A stretch of DNA of 64,000 nucleotides from Antarctobacter albus (lineage in GTDB: Bacteria; Pseudomonadota; Alphaproteobacteria; Rhodobacterales; Rhodobacteraceae), in NCBI RefSeq assembly GCF_900101505.1, contig NZ_FMZI01000007.1, positions 272,607-336,606 on the forward strand. Reading direction: 5' to 3'. Both the position numbers and the translations under genes were made by a program. Below, piece by piece: positions 16,590-25,637 of the stretch; the stretch's first letter is position 1; every line of letters starts with the position of its first letter. Under the pieces are notes generated by a model, which did no database searches, was not told the origin of the DNA, and saw only the letters and a program-made list of their open reading frames with translations.

Positions 16590-18947
16590 TCAAGCCGCGA
16601 TGGCAACGGAGGTCAAGGGCGAGGCGCCGGCAATCCAGGCCCCGCGGTCGTAGCGCCGGCAGAGTCCTGTCTCTCCGTCGATGCTGACAAGGGTCAGCCA
16701 CCCGTTGTCGAACAGCGCGCGGACATCCGGTTGCCGCTGCAGGACCTGGCCGATCATGGCCTCGGGGGCTTCGACGGCAACGACCAGCCGGCTCGGCACA
16801 TGGCGCAGCCTGGTGCCGTCGTGCACCGATTGCCAGGGCAGTCCGACACGCAAGGCGCCGCCGTTGCCTTCCAGCACGCCGATCCCGCCGACCACGTTGT
16901 GCAACAGCTTGTTGCCGGCGCCGAATGTCTCGGGCGCGACCGCCGAGCCGCTGTATTGCAGCGCGATCCAGCTTGCGACCACCACGGGCGCGCTCAGGAT
17001 CAGTTCCAGCGTCGTGGCCTCGGGATCCTGGTGCCAGTCGTAGTCATGCAGGAAGGTGGACCCGTCCAGGTCGCGCCCGGCGGTGCGTGCGCGCGGGGCC
17101 GCCACGAAAGCCCTGCATCCGGCCAACCCCCATTCGGGGCGCAGTTCCGACCAGTCATGGCCCCGCGTCGCAAGGGTTTCGGCCTTGCCTCGCGGCAACG
17201 AGGCCGCGCGCTCTGCCCGCGCCAGGGCAGCGGCGCGTGACAAGGCGACATTCAGCCGGTCCAGGTCTTCTCTGGTGGCGGCGGGGAGTCCGTCTTCGAA
17301 CAGCCGGACCTCGTCGGATACCGTGTCGTGCAGCCCGGCGACGAACCGGGTGTCCTCCGGGATTTTGATCCCCCGGTCCTGCAGGCCCGCGCGGACGGCG
17401 GCATCGTTGAGCAGCGAGGCCACCAGCCGGGCGTTCACGTCACCCGCATGGCCGCCACAGGCACCACATTGCAGGGCGCTGGCGTGGGGCGCATTGGTGA
17501 TCGTGGCGCCATGCCCGCAGATCAACACCAGCCGCGCAAATCCCGACGTCAGCGACATGGCCTTGAGGGTCTTTTCGGCCATGTCGATACGCTCGGGCAA
17601 GGGCAGGTCAAGGTGCGGGGCCGGATCGACCCGGGGCAGGGTTCCGCGACCCAGGCTGTCCCGCAGCAACTTGCCGACATACAGCGGGCCCGCCGCTTCG
17701 ACGAAGGCAAAGGCAGATACCGCCGCACGCTTGAACCGGCCCCAGGCCCTGACCGCCCGCAAGCGGACGCGGGTGCCGATGTCGTCGCCGCTGGTCGCGC
17801 TGGTGACGCCGGGTGACAGCAGGACCGGAGACCGGGCCTCGGCAATGTCGGAGGCATGGGCGTGATGCCTGACGGCAAGGCCAAAGAAGCCCGCAAAGCC
17901 GATTGTTCGCAGCCCGGGGTCCGACGCCTCCAGCGCCCTGCGCAGGCGTTCGGACCGCACGTCGATGCAAAAGGCCGCCTGGATCGCGGGCCGTGCTTCG
18001 GGCTCTGCCCGGGCTTGCCCCGAAAGCATGTTGCCAAGACGGCGTTCCGCTGCCCGGTCCACGGCCTCTTGCAGGGCAGCGTCCAGCGCCGTGTCATCGT
18101 CGATGACAAGAGGCCGGGCATAGTCCTGCAATGCTTGGTCCCAGGCGGTCGCCCGTGTTGCGGAGGCCTGCTCGAGCAAGGCAACCTCCCAGGTGAGGCG
18201 GATTGTCAGGAGATCGAAGAGCGTCTCTTCCCGTCCGCCGTCGCGCTCGGCGGTCCAGCCAAGATGACGTGCATATTGCGCCCATCCCCCAAGCGTCACC
18301 AGCAGCCTGTGGAAATAGACCGGGGCCGCCTCTTGCGTCAGGTTCAACCCCAGGCAGGTGTCGGCAAAGGCCGCACGTGCATCGGTGGGCATCGCCGCGA
18401 TACGCGCGGCAAAGCCCGGCAGCCCGGCCAGTTCGGGGGTCAGGTCCCGGCTGGCGAAAGTCCGCCACGATGTCCATGCTCTGCCCTCTGGCGCAGGCCA
18501 GAAGGCTTGACCGCGATCGAAATGCGCCGCTGCCCAAAGACCGATCCGATCCTCGACGAAGGCAGGCCAGTCGACCCCGCTGTGGTCCTGCGCCAGGTCC
18601 GCCAGAGCAGGAAGAGCGGCGACCTTCGCCGTCGCCTGCCGGGTTGCCCGTTGCAAAGTGCCGGCAGCCATCCCGTGAGCGGCCTCTGCGGCCCGCAGGT
18701 CCTCTGCCGTGACCTCACCCGCGTCGATCATCGTGGCCACGGTCTCTCTGGGCAGGAACATCCGGCCGCCGCCGACACGGGCCAGCCTTGCGGCTGCTGT
18801 CCTGCGGTCCTCTTTGGCCTGTCCCAGCCAGGGGTTGACGGCCACTGTCGCCTCCAGGGGGAAGGCCGGGGGGATTTGCCGGATTGCCTCTTCTGCGGCG
18901 GCAAAGAGTGCGAGGGTCTGGCCGGGCCAGGTGACATGGGCGTTCAT
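16590..18947 (-). CDS. dabA: DabA, DUF2309 subunit of the inorganic carbon transporter
   Basis: 785 residues, DUF2309/DabA family, the cytoplasmic beta-carbonic-anhydrase-like subunit of the DabAB (MpsBA) system that accumulates bicarbonate from CO2. The zinc-site residues expected in the family are present: Cys327 and Asp329 in FCIDVRSERL, His479 in ICGHGATITN and Cys494 in ALQCGACGGH. ATG 18947 overlaps the dabB stop as ATGA. A much longer in-frame ORF upstream is only dabB read in another frame. It functions as a complex with the membrane subunit DabB, encoded just upstream. No RuBisCO gene is seen, so it may supply bicarbonate for anaplerotic carboxylases. Confidence 0.93.
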   Translation of the reverse strand: MNAHVTWPGQTLALFAAAEEAIRQIPPAFPLEATVAVNPWLGQAKEDRRTAAARLARVGGGRMFLPRETVATMIDAGEVTAEDLRAAEAAHGMAAGTLQRATRQATAKVAALPALADLAQDHSGVDWPAFVEDRIGLWAAAHFDRGQAFWPAPEGRAWTSWRTFASRDLTPELAGLPGFAARIAAMPTDARAAFADTCLGLNLTQEAAPVYFHRLLVTLGGWAQYARHLGWTAERDGGREETLFDLLTIRLTWEVALLEQASATRATAWDQALQDYARPLVIDDDTALDAALQEAVDRAAERRLGNMLSGQARAEPEARPAIQAAFCIDVRSERLRRALEASDPGLRTIGFAGFFGLAVRHHAHASDIAEARSPVLLSPGVTSATSGDDIGTRVRLRAVRAWGRFKRAAVSAFAFVEAAGPLYVGKLLRDSLGRGTLPRVDPAPHLDLPLPERIDMAEKTLKAMSLTSGFARLVLICGHGATITNAPHASALQCGACGGHAGDVNARLVASLLNDAAVRAGLQDRGIKIPEDTRFVAGLHDTVSDEVRLFEDGLPAATREDLDRLNVALSRAAALARAERAASLPRGKAETLATRGHDWSELRPEWGLAGCRAFVAAPRARTAGRDLDGSTFLHDYDWHQDPEATTLELILSAPVVVASWIALQYSGSAVAPETFGAGNKLLHNVVGGIGVLEGNGGALRVGLPWQSVHDGTRLRHVPSRLVVAVEAPEAMIGQVLQRQPDVRALFDNGWLTLVSIDGETGLCRRYDRGAWIAGASPLTSVAIAA

Positions 18948-20503
18948 TGGGTCGCTCCGGGCTTGGGCGTCCAGCGGCCGGACAGCCGGTCGGACACCGC
19001 GTTGAGGTAAAGGCCGTTCATCAGGTGCACGCGCAGTCCCGCCGTGGCCGGATGCCCGGCCCAGAGCGGAAAGGTCGTCTGTGCCACGGCGGCCAGTGCA
19101 AAGCTTGCCAGGGCCAGGACGATCGTCGCCCATACCAGGCCGTCGGGGGCGGGTGGGGCGGGCAGGGTGCCGACCGAAAGCCAGGTGGCGCCATGTTGCA
19201 GCGCAAAATAGGCGACAGTCGCAGTGACGGACATGGCGGCGGTGCGCCAAGTCAGGGCGCGGGGGGCCAGATCGGCCAGGCCCTGGGCCATCAGGTAGAC
19301 CACGCCAAAGATCAGGATCGCGCCAAGGGCCACCGTCTGCGGCGGTTTCGACATGATCCCGAAGGCCAGCCCGACCAGGAGGTAGAGCACAAGCGCAAGG
19401 CCGAACGCGCGTGTCACGGCGCCAAGACCGGGCACGGCGACCGGGCCGGGGCGGCGGATCGAGGCCACCTCGCGCACGGCACCGCCCGAGGCCAGGAAGG
19501 CGTGGGCCTTGTAGAGCGAATGCGCCACGATGTGCAGCAATGCCAGCGGGAAGAGCGCAAGCCCGCATTGCAGCACCATGAATCCCATCTGGGCGCAGGT
19601 GGACCAGGCCAGCGCGTTCTTGACGGCGGGTTGGGTCAGGGCGACGGCGGCCCCGATCAGCGCGCTGAAACCACCGACAAGGGCCAGGAAGGCCAGCACC
19701 CCGGGCACCGCCAGCAGCACATCTGCAAAACGGATCAAGAGGAACCCGCCCGCATTCACGACACCCGCATGCAGCAGGGCGGACACGGGCGTCGGCGCCT
19801 CCATAACCTCTGTCAGCCAGCCGTGTGTCGGCAGCAACGCGGATTTCAGGATGGCCGCGGTGGCCAGGAAAAGGGCCGCCAACCAGAGAGGCCCGGTGCC
19901 TTCACCAGCGCGGGCGGCGGCGTTGATCGCCGCAATGTCCGAAGTGCCGAAGCTGATCACGATCAAGGCAGCGGCCGCGATCAGCGCGGCGCTGGAAACC
20001 AGGCCGCTGGTCGCCTTCTTGCGGGCGGCGCGCCGGGCGCGCGGGCGATCAGGATAGAACAGCAACAACCGGTGCAGCGTGATCCCGATCGCAACCCAGC
20101 CGACGACCAGTTGCACGACGTTGCCCGCGCCAACCAGCAGCAGCACGAAGGCCACGGTCGCGGCCATCCAGCCCATGAAGGCGGGTTGCCGCGCTTCGCC
20201 GTCCAGTGCCACGCGCGAGAAGCGCAGGACGATCCATCCGACGAAGGCAACGTTCAGGGTCATCGCCACGCTGACGATGTCGACGCGCGCCGACAGGCCA
20301 ACACCGCCAAGACCGAGGAGCGGGGTCGTGCCGGGGCCCGACAGCGCAAGGCCAATGGCCGCCAGAACAGCAAGCCCCAGGCTTACCAGGGCGGCAATCT
20401 CGGGCAGGCGCAGGTGCCAATGCGCGCGGGCAGGCGGAAAAAGGGCCATCGCAAGCGCGGCGGCCGCCGGCGAAAGTGGCGAGAGTAATAGCAGGTAGCT
20501 CAT
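18944..20503 (-). CDS. dabB: DabB, NADH dehydrogenase subunit 5-like proton-channel subunit
   Basis: 519 residues with about 13-14 hydrophobic segments, proton-conducting membrane transporter family (NuoL/MrpA-like). It carries family motifs ILKSALLPTHGWLTEVMEAPTPVSALLHAG region (Lys, His and Glu of the proton path near residues 220-245), TQPAVKNALAWSTCAQMGFM near residue 290 and HSLYKAHAFLASG near residue 330. In DabAB it couples the cation gradient to CO2 hydration by DabA. GGAGGTCCACG precedes the ATG at 20503. It is divergent from a LysR gene. Confidence 0.92.
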   Translation of the reverse strand: MSYLLLLSPLSPAAAALAMALFPPARAHWHLRLPEIAALVSLGLAVLAAIGLALSGPGTTPLLGLGGVGLSARVDIVSVAMTLNVAFVGWIVLRFSRVALDGEARQPAFMGWMAATVAFVLLLVGAGNVVQLVVGWVAIGITLHRLLLFYPDRPRARRAARKKATSGLVSSAALIAAAALIVISFGTSDIAAINAAARAGEGTGPLWLAALFLATAAILKSALLPTHGWLTEVMEAPTPVSALLHAGVVNAGGFLLIRFADVLLAVPGVLAFLALVGGFSALIGAAVALTQPAVKNALAWSTCAQMGFMVLQCGLALFPLALLHIVAHSLYKAHAFLASGGAVREVASIRRPGPVAVPGLGAVTRAFGLALVLYLLVGLAFGIMSKPPQTVALGAILIFGVVYLMAQGLADLAPRALTWRTAAMSVTATVAYFALQHGATWLSVGTLPAPPAPDGLVWATIVLALASFALAAVAQTTFPLWAGHPATAGLRVHLMNGLYLNAVSDRLSGRWTPKPGATQ

Positions 20504-20602
20504 CGTGGACCTCCGAAACTGTGTCGGCGGTCGATCTAGACGGCTGGCGCCGTAATAAAAATTATATTGTTTGGATCAAATCGTTCGATTAATCAGAACG
20601 CC
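20504..20602. promoter_or_regulatory. Divergent dabB/lysR promoter region
   Basis: This 99-bp stretch contains an AT-rich block at about 20553-20595 in otherwise GC-rich DNA, including TTCGATTAATCAGAA, an imperfect palindrome of the T-N11-A kind bound by LysR proteins. It must carry promoters for both directions; the exact boxes are not clear. Confidence 0.4.
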
Positions 20603-21493
20603 ATGCGCCTGAACTATCGTCATCTGCACTACTTTCAGGCCGTCGCGCGGGAAGGAAACCTGACCCATGCGGCGGCCCGGTTGAACCTGTCGCAATCCGC
20701 CCTGTCCACCCAGATCCGACAGTTGGAGGATCGGTTCGGGCACGCCCTTTTTGAACGCACCAGCCGCGCAATGATCCTGACAGAGGCGGGACGCATCGCA
20801 CTGGACCATGCCGAGCGCATCTTCGATGTCGGGGAAGACCTCGTCGCGACGATGACCGGGACCGGCCGGGTAAAGGCGCCTTTGCGCGTCGGGGCCTTGT
20901 CGACCCTGTCCCGCAATTTCCAGCTGCAGTTCCTGCGCCCGATCCTGTCCGAGACGGGCGCCGACCTGGTCCTGTCGTCCGGCAACAGCCAGGGGCTGTT
21001 GCGAGCGCTGGAGGATCTGGCGCTTGATGTCGTCTTGTTGACGGACCCGCCGCCGCGCGACACCTTTCCGGGCCTCGTGGCACATCGCATCGACGAACAG
21101 CCCGTGGCGATTCACGGCACCGCGCGGCGGCTTGGTCACGGGACGCTGGCCGGGCTTCTGGCTGCGGAACCGGTGATCTTGCCGACCGAAAGTTCGATCC
21201 GGACGGGATTTGACAGCCTGGTTGCTCGGCTTGGGGTCACCCCCCGGATCGCGGCAGTCGTCGATGACATGGCGATGGTCCGGCTGCTGGCCCGCGACGA
21301 CGTGGGACTGGCCATCACACCCGCCGTTGTCCTGGCTGACGAACTGGCGCAGGGCCTTCTGGTCAGCGCCCCGTTTGAACTCGACATCGTCGAGAGTTTT
21401 TACGCGGTCACGGCGCCGCGCACCTTTCCACATCCGCTTGTCGCACGGCTGATCGCGCCGGCCGATGGGGCCGAGAATGGCTCAGCGGTTTGA
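20603..21493 (+). CDS. LysR family transcriptional regulator of the dab genes
   Basis: 296 residues: LysR helix-turn-helix (residues about 3-60, with FQAVAREGNLTHAAARLNLS and QIRQLEDRFGHALFERTSR) followed by a type-2 periplasmic-binding effector domain starting near residue 88. The start at 20603 begins the HTH at the usual position. Being divergent from dabBA, it probably controls inorganic carbon uptake, as LysR-type CbbR/CcmR proteins do elsewhere. The ligand is unknown. Confidence 0.9.
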   Translation: MRLNYRHLHYFQAVAREGNLTHAAARLNLSQSALSTQIRQLEDRFGHALFERTSRAMILTEAGRIALDHAERIFDVGEDLVATMTGTGRVKAPLRVGALSTLSRNFQLQFLRPILSETGADLVLSSGNSQGLLRALEDLALDVVLLTDPPPRDTFPGLVAHRIDEQPVAIHGTARRLGHGTLAGLLAAEPVILPTESSIRTGFDSLVARLGVTPRIAAVVDDMAMVRLLARDDVGLAITPAVVLADELAQGLLVSAPFELDIVESFYAVTAPRTFPHPLVARLIAPADGAENGSAV

Positions 21494-21573
21494 AGTCCCG
21501 TGTTTCAGGGGAGGGGGCGAACGCTTGGCCCCTTTGCCGGCGTAGGGTGCTTGCAACGTAGGGCCATGAAACG

Positions 21574-22236
21574 TCAGCCGTGCAGGGTTAGCAGGGAAAT
21601 TCCCCCGACCAGCACAAGGCTGAGGGCCCAGACCTTGTCCAGATTGAACCAGCTTCGCGAAAGCGCCTTCAGGCCAAGCCAGCGATAGACCGCGAAAGCA
21701 AAGGCGCCGCCCGCAAGGGACATGGCAACCGTGTGCGACAGGGCAACCAGCACCGCCACGCCAGTATTGCCCGTCATCAGGTCCGCCGCCGCAGCGTGGC
21801 CGGTATCGGTTTCGACGCTGCGGCAGATCCCAAGGTAGATTGGCACCAGCATCAGCCCGGCGCCATGCGCCAACGCCGCAAGAAATGACCACAACACCAG
21901 CCGCGACGGGGGCACGCGGGCCAGGAAACGCGGATGGCGCGGGCTGATCAGCAGGTAGACCCCCAGCCCAATCACCAGGAGGGCGGCGCCGATCTGGATG
22001 TCCCGCTGCCATTCGGCCAGGAAAAGCAGCGCGCCGAAGGGCAACAGGATCGCCACGATGGCCAACAAATGCCCCAGTGCCAAGGCGCCCAATGCCCGCC
22101 ACAGGCTGCGCCGGCTGCGATCCATCAACGCGGCGGAAACAGCCAGAGGCCACCCCATCCCCGGATTGACCCCGTGGTATAGTCCAGACGCGACAACGGC
22201 CCCCCAGAGGGCCGTTGTGGTGGTCGGTCCGTCCAT
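21574..22236 (-). CDS. Six-helix membrane protein in the mtoX-like operon
   Basis: 220 residues with about six hydrophobic segments. The first carries GLYHGVNPGMGWPLAVS, and HGAGLMLVPIY and LSHTVAMSLAGGAFAFAVYRW follow. The His-rich start resembles the first helix of NicO/RcnA or cation/sulfite-type exporters in layout, but I cannot assign it to a named family. It starts 2 nt after the stop of the methanethiol-oxidase-like gene, so it is certainly co-expressed and may move a product or metal linked to that enzyme. Confidence 0.75.
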   Translation of the reverse strand: MDGPTTTTALWGAVVASGLYHGVNPGMGWPLAVSAALMDRSRRSLWRALGALALGHLLAIVAILLPFGALLFLAEWQRDIQIGAALLVIGLGVYLLISPRHPRFLARVPPSRLVLWSFLAALAHGAGLMLVPIYLGICRSVETDTGHAAAADLMTGNTGVAVLVALSHTVAMSLAGGAFAFAVYRWLGLKALSRSWFNLDKVWALSLVLVGGISLLTLHG

Positions 22237-22238
22237 TC

Positions 22239-23639
22239 TCAGGCGGAGGGATAGCAGAAGCTGTCGGTCGAACAGTCCCCGCCTTCGAGGCGGATCTGGT
22301 GACTGCGATAGCCGTCAGGGAAATCCACGTAGAAATCCTCGGCCAGGGTCAGGCCGCCGTTTTCGCCCACATGCGCCATGACCATCTGTCCGCCCTTCGC
22401 ACCCGGATAGAACTGGTCGTCCCAGGTGGAATAGAGCGAGTTGGTCCAGTAGACGCGCTTGCCGTCGCGGCTGATCTCGACCATCTGCGGCCCGTAGGCA
22501 AAGGGTTTGCCGTTGGGATGCGCCGTGCCGCGCGCGATGCCCCCGATCTCGACCTTGCCGGCCAGCGTCGGGTTCATCGGGTCCGAGACATCGTACTGGT
22601 GCATCTCGCCTAGGCCCCAGCAGGCGACATAGAGGTACTTGTCGTCCAGGCTCAGGTCGATATCCGTCACCAGGGGCGGCACTGCCTCGAAGCCTTGCAG
22701 CAGCGGGGGCAGATTTTCCGCCTTTTCCGGGCGCGGGTCGATGGTGAGGGTCTTTTTCGCCTCGAAGGTGCCATCGTCCTTTTGCCACCAGGTGAAGATC
22801 GACCCTTGCAGGTTCGTCGTGTCCACCACCACGCCGCAGAACCCGTAGTCCTTGGCCGGGTCATGGGCGGGCCGGATCTCCAGCGCCATCTGGTGATTTT
22901 CGCCCAGGTCGATGGTCTGCACGTTCTTGCGCTGCCGCAGGTTCCAGAAATGGATCTGGTGGCCATACTTGTTCGACAGAAGGTCCTCTGCCACCAGCCC
23001 GTTTTCGAACTGCGGCGGCAGGCCCCATTCGCTGCTGACCATGTAGTCGCGTGGCAGGTTCCACCAGAAATCGTAGTGCTTTTCCTGCTTGCCCCGGTCC
23101 ATTTCGTAGCGGCCCAGGATCTCGAAGGTTTCACAATCCATGATGAAGATGCCCGGAGGGCCGTCGGTGCCGTCCGCGCCACCGCCTCCGAGGGTGCTGA
23201 CATAGATGCCTTCGGGGCCGCAGTGGATGGTATGGGGCCGCGAATAGCCGGTCTTGGCCAGAACCTCTTCGGGTTCGATGATCTTGTGAATCTTGGCCTT
23301 CAACGGCTCTTTCACGTCGATGACGTAGATGCGTGACGACCGGATGCCCGGGATGATCAGGTAGCGTCGTTCAAGGAACGCGTGGCCCGAGAGCGGCGAC
23401 AGGGACGAGGAACAGGCGTTCCAGCCGAAATGGTGAAATTCGTCGCCCTTGTTCGGCATGATCAGCTTGTGGACGATCTCGCCATAGGTCTTGGACTTCG
23501 GGTCTACGTCCACCACCGCCAGGCCATCGGGCTGGCTGCCGTCGGGCGACAGCATCAGGGTGAAGGCCAGCGTCTCGGCCGGCGCCTCCATCGCCAGCCT
23601 GGGGGTCGCGTGGAATGTCGGGTCCGGTCTCAGGTTCAT
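22239..23639 (-). CDS. mtoX: Selenium-binding protein 56 family; methanethiol oxidase homologue
   Basis: 466 residues, SBP56 family beta-propeller. Bacterial MtoX and human SELENBP1 oxidise methanethiol to formaldehyde, sulfide and hydrogen peroxide. Recognisable segments are FHHFGWNACSSSLSPL near residue 88, SRPHTIHCGPEGIYVSTLGG near residue 150 and ATDI-like VTDIDLSLDDKYLYVACWGL near residue 335. No signal peptide is visible, unlike periplasmic MtoX of Hyphomicrobium. ATG 23639 follows GGGAGGAGAGACC. It lies downstream of a DmdA-like demethylase, which suggests methanethiol from DMSP as substrate. The family call is firm, the reaction is inferred. Confidence 0.88.
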   Translation of the reverse strand: MNLRPDPTFHATPRLAMEAPAETLAFTLMLSPDGSQPDGLAVVDVDPKSKTYGEIVHKLIMPNKGDEFHHFGWNACSSSLSPLSGHAFLERRYLIIPGIRSSRIYVIDVKEPLKAKIHKIIEPEEVLAKTGYSRPHTIHCGPEGIYVSTLGGGGADGTDGPPGIFIMDCETFEILGRYEMDRGKQEKHYDFWWNLPRDYMVSSEWGLPPQFENGLVAEDLLSNKYGHQIHFWNLRQRKNVQTIDLGENHQMALEIRPAHDPAKDYGFCGVVVDTTNLQGSIFTWWQKDDGTFEAKKTLTIDPRPEKAENLPPLLQGFEAVPPLVTDIDLSLDDKYLYVACWGLGEMHQYDVSDPMNPTLAGKVEIGGIARGTAHPNGKPFAYGPQMVEISRDGKRVYWTNSLYSTWDDQFYPGAKGGQMVMAHVGENGGLTLAEDFYVDFPDGYRSHQIRLEGGDCSTDSFCYPSA

Positions 23640-23777
23640 GGTCTCTCCTCCCATTGAATTTCTGATCGTTATGCGCGTCCTCTGAATGCAGGCTTCCACT
23701 CTGCCATAAATTGCAGAGTCGCCGAAGGAATTTGCCGGGGGCGGTTGTCCGGCCCCGGCGGGAACTTGCCTTGTGCA

Positions 23778-23795
23778 GGGCGCCATCCGGCGCCC
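23778..23795 (-). terminator. Hairpin between dmdA-like and mtoX genes
   Basis: GGGCGCC pairs with GGCGCCC across a 4-nt loop just after the dmdA-like stop codon. No U-run follows on the minus strand, so it is at best an attenuator or mRNA-processing hairpin in the 163-nt gap. Confidence 0.4.
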
Positions 23796-23802
23796 AGCCA
23801 CC

Positions 23803-24942
23803 TCATGCCGCTGCCAGCGCCTTTTTCGGGTCGAAGAAGGGGCGTTCCACCACGGTTGCAACACAGGGGCCGGAGGGCAGGACGACTTCGACCTGCATCC
23901 CGAGGTGAGCATGTTCGGTGGCGACCATCGCCAGCGCGATATTCCGCTCCAGCCGAGGTGAGTAGACTGCCGAAGTGACCTTACCGATGTCCGCTCCGGC
24001 CTTGTTGATCTGCCAGAAGGTGGTGTTCGGTCCCCGCAGCGGGTCGGCGTCGATGACCAGCCCGACCTGCAGTCGCTTGACGCCCTCGTCGCGGATGCGT
24101 TTCAGCGCGGCCTTGCCGATGAAATCCGCCTCCATCTCGAGGTCGACAAGCCGGTCGAGGCCCAGCTCGAAGGGGTTGGTGTGGATGTCGGCATCGGCGT
24201 GATAGGACAGCATCCCGCCTTCGATCCGGCGGATCGAGGAGGTATGTCCGGGCTTCAGCCCGAATTCGAGGCCGGCCGCCATGATCCGCTCCCACAGGGC
24301 ATCGCCCTTGCTGCCGTCGCGCAGGTACAGCTCGTAGCCCAGTTCGCTGGACCAGCCGGTGCGCGAGACGATCAGCGGGATGCCGTCCAGGTCCATTTCG
24401 CTCAGCCAGTAGTATTTCAGGTCCATGATGCCGTCGCCGAAGAGGGCCCGCATGATCTCGCCCGACTTGGGGCCCTGCAATTGCAGGGGCGAGACATCGG
24501 GTTCGCAGATCTGCACATCCAGCCCCGAATGCACCGCGACACCCTGCGCCCACAGCAGGATGTCGCTGTCCGCCAGCGAGATCCAGAAGTGGTTCTCGGC
24601 CAGGCGCAGCAGGATCGGATCGTTCAGGATGCCGCCTTGTGCGTTGGTGATCAGGACGTATTTGCACTGGCCCACGGCCATCTTCGACAGGTCGCGCGGG
24701 GTCAGCATCTGGACGAATTTCGCGGCATCCGGGCCGGTGATTTCCACCTGCCGTTCCACGGCCACGTCACACAGGATCGCGTCATTCACGAGGTTCCAGA
24801 AGTTCTGTTCCGGATCGCCGAAGTCGCGCGGGATATACATGTGGTTGTAGACGGAGAAACCCTTTGCCCCCCAGCGCACCGTAGCGTCGAAATAGGGGGA
24901 TTTGCGGATCTGCGTGCCAAAGCCGAACTCGTCTGCGTGCAT
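23803..24942 (-). CDS. DmdA-like aminomethyltransferase-family demethylase
   Basis: 379 residues, GcvT/DMSP-demethylase fold. It resembles DmdA of Ruegeria through most of its length: YNHMYIPRDFGD near residue 32, VAVERQVEITGPDA near residue 60, TPRDLSKMA near residue 80, LNDPILLRLAENHFWISLAD near residue 108 and EPDVSPLQLQGPK near residue 142. DmdA transfers a methyl group of dimethylsulfoniopropionate to tetrahydrofolate. Length fits DmdA (about 365-370) better than LigM/DesA O-demethylases (about 470). Neighbouring mtoX and an lrp gene support a sulfur-methyl substrate. It could equally act on another methylated osmolyte; substrate is inferred. Confidence 0.75.
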   Translation of the reverse strand: MHADEFGFGTQIRKSPYFDATVRWGAKGFSVYNHMYIPRDFGDPEQNFWNLVNDAILCDVAVERQVEITGPDAAKFVQMLTPRDLSKMAVGQCKYVLITNAQGGILNDPILLRLAENHFWISLADSDILLWAQGVAVHSGLDVQICEPDVSPLQLQGPKSGEIMRALFGDGIMDLKYYWLSEMDLDGIPLIVSRTGWSSELGYELYLRDGSKGDALWERIMAAGLEFGLKPGHTSSIRRIEGGMLSYHADADIHTNPFELGLDRLVDLEMEADFIGKAALKRIRDEGVKRLQVGLVIDADPLRGPNTTFWQINKAGADIGKVTSAVYSPRLERNIALAMVATEHAHLGMQVEVVLPSGPCVATVVERPFFDPKKALAAA

Positions 24943-25082
24943 TGCGTGCGCCCTTGTCTGCCTCCGGGCTGGCGGCCCGGAGCATGGTTGATGATGGCGC
25001 TTATCTAGGGGCGAAAGCCACCGGCCTGCAGACCAAAAGACGGGGCACCTCCGGTCTGTTCGGGCTTTATTTCCGGCCCGTG

Positions 25083-25637
25083 TCAGACCGTTCGGTCGCG
25101 TGGCTGCGGACGGGTCAGTGCGGCGACATTCGGGCGGCCGGCCTTGACCACGCGGGTCGCGATGTAGGTCATGTAGCGGTCGACGCCCAGTTCGGCGTCC
25201 TGCATGTCCTGCATCAGGTCCTGGAAGGCGGCTAGCGTCGTGCAGACGGTCTTCATCACGTAGTCCATGCCGCCGCCGGTCGCGATGCACTCGGTGACTT
25301 CGTCGTGGCGGGCGACCCAGGCCTCGAACCGTTCGAAATCGGTCTTGCGATGATGGGTGAGAGAGACTGTCACGATCACCTGCGTGACATCGCACAGCCG
25401 GTCGAGCGCGATGTCCGCATGGTAGCCACGGATGTATCCCGCGGCCTTGAGCCGGTCGAGCCGTGCCCAGCAGGGCGTGGGAGAGATGTTCACGATCTCC
25501 GACAGACGTGTCTTGCTCAGCTGCCCATGCTGCTGGACGGCGCTCAGGATGCGGATATCCGTGGCATCTAGGCTCAGCTTTTTCACCGATGAGGCACTCT
25601 CGCTTTTTCGCAACGGACCATGCGGTTGCGTCCGCAT
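25083..25637 (-). CDS. Lrp/AsnC family transcriptional regulator
   Basis: 184 residues: AsnC-type winged HTH (DATDIRILSAVQQHGQLSKT to WARLDRLKAAGYI, about residues 24-68) and an RAM ligand domain (VIVTVSLTHH, CIATGGGMDYVMKTVC). ATG 25637 follows GAGGG; a GTG 51 nt downstream would give a length more usual for the family. It is upstream of and co-oriented with the DmdA-like gene (140-nt gap) and probably regulates it. Confidence 0.88.
   Translation of the reverse strand: MRTQPHGPLRKSESASSVKKLSLDATDIRILSAVQQHGQLSKTRLSEIVNISPTPCWARLDRLKAAGYIRGYHADIALDRLCDVTQVIVTVSLTHHRKTDFERFEAWVARHDEVTECIATGGGMDYVMKTVCTTLAAFQDLMQDMQDAELGVDRYMTYIATRVVKAGRPNVAALTRPQPRDRTV

Noticed and set aside
16590..19568. A 992-residue version of DabA with a longer N-terminus
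   Set aside because: The extra N-terminal residues are dabB read in another frame; the ATG at 18947 overlaps the dabB stop and begins the DUF2309 domain.
18944..20488. A 513-residue plus-strand open frame opposite dabB
   Set aside because: Antisense shadow, rich in Gln/His/Arg/Gly with no hydrophobic segments; the minus strand encodes a clear NuoL-like membrane protein.
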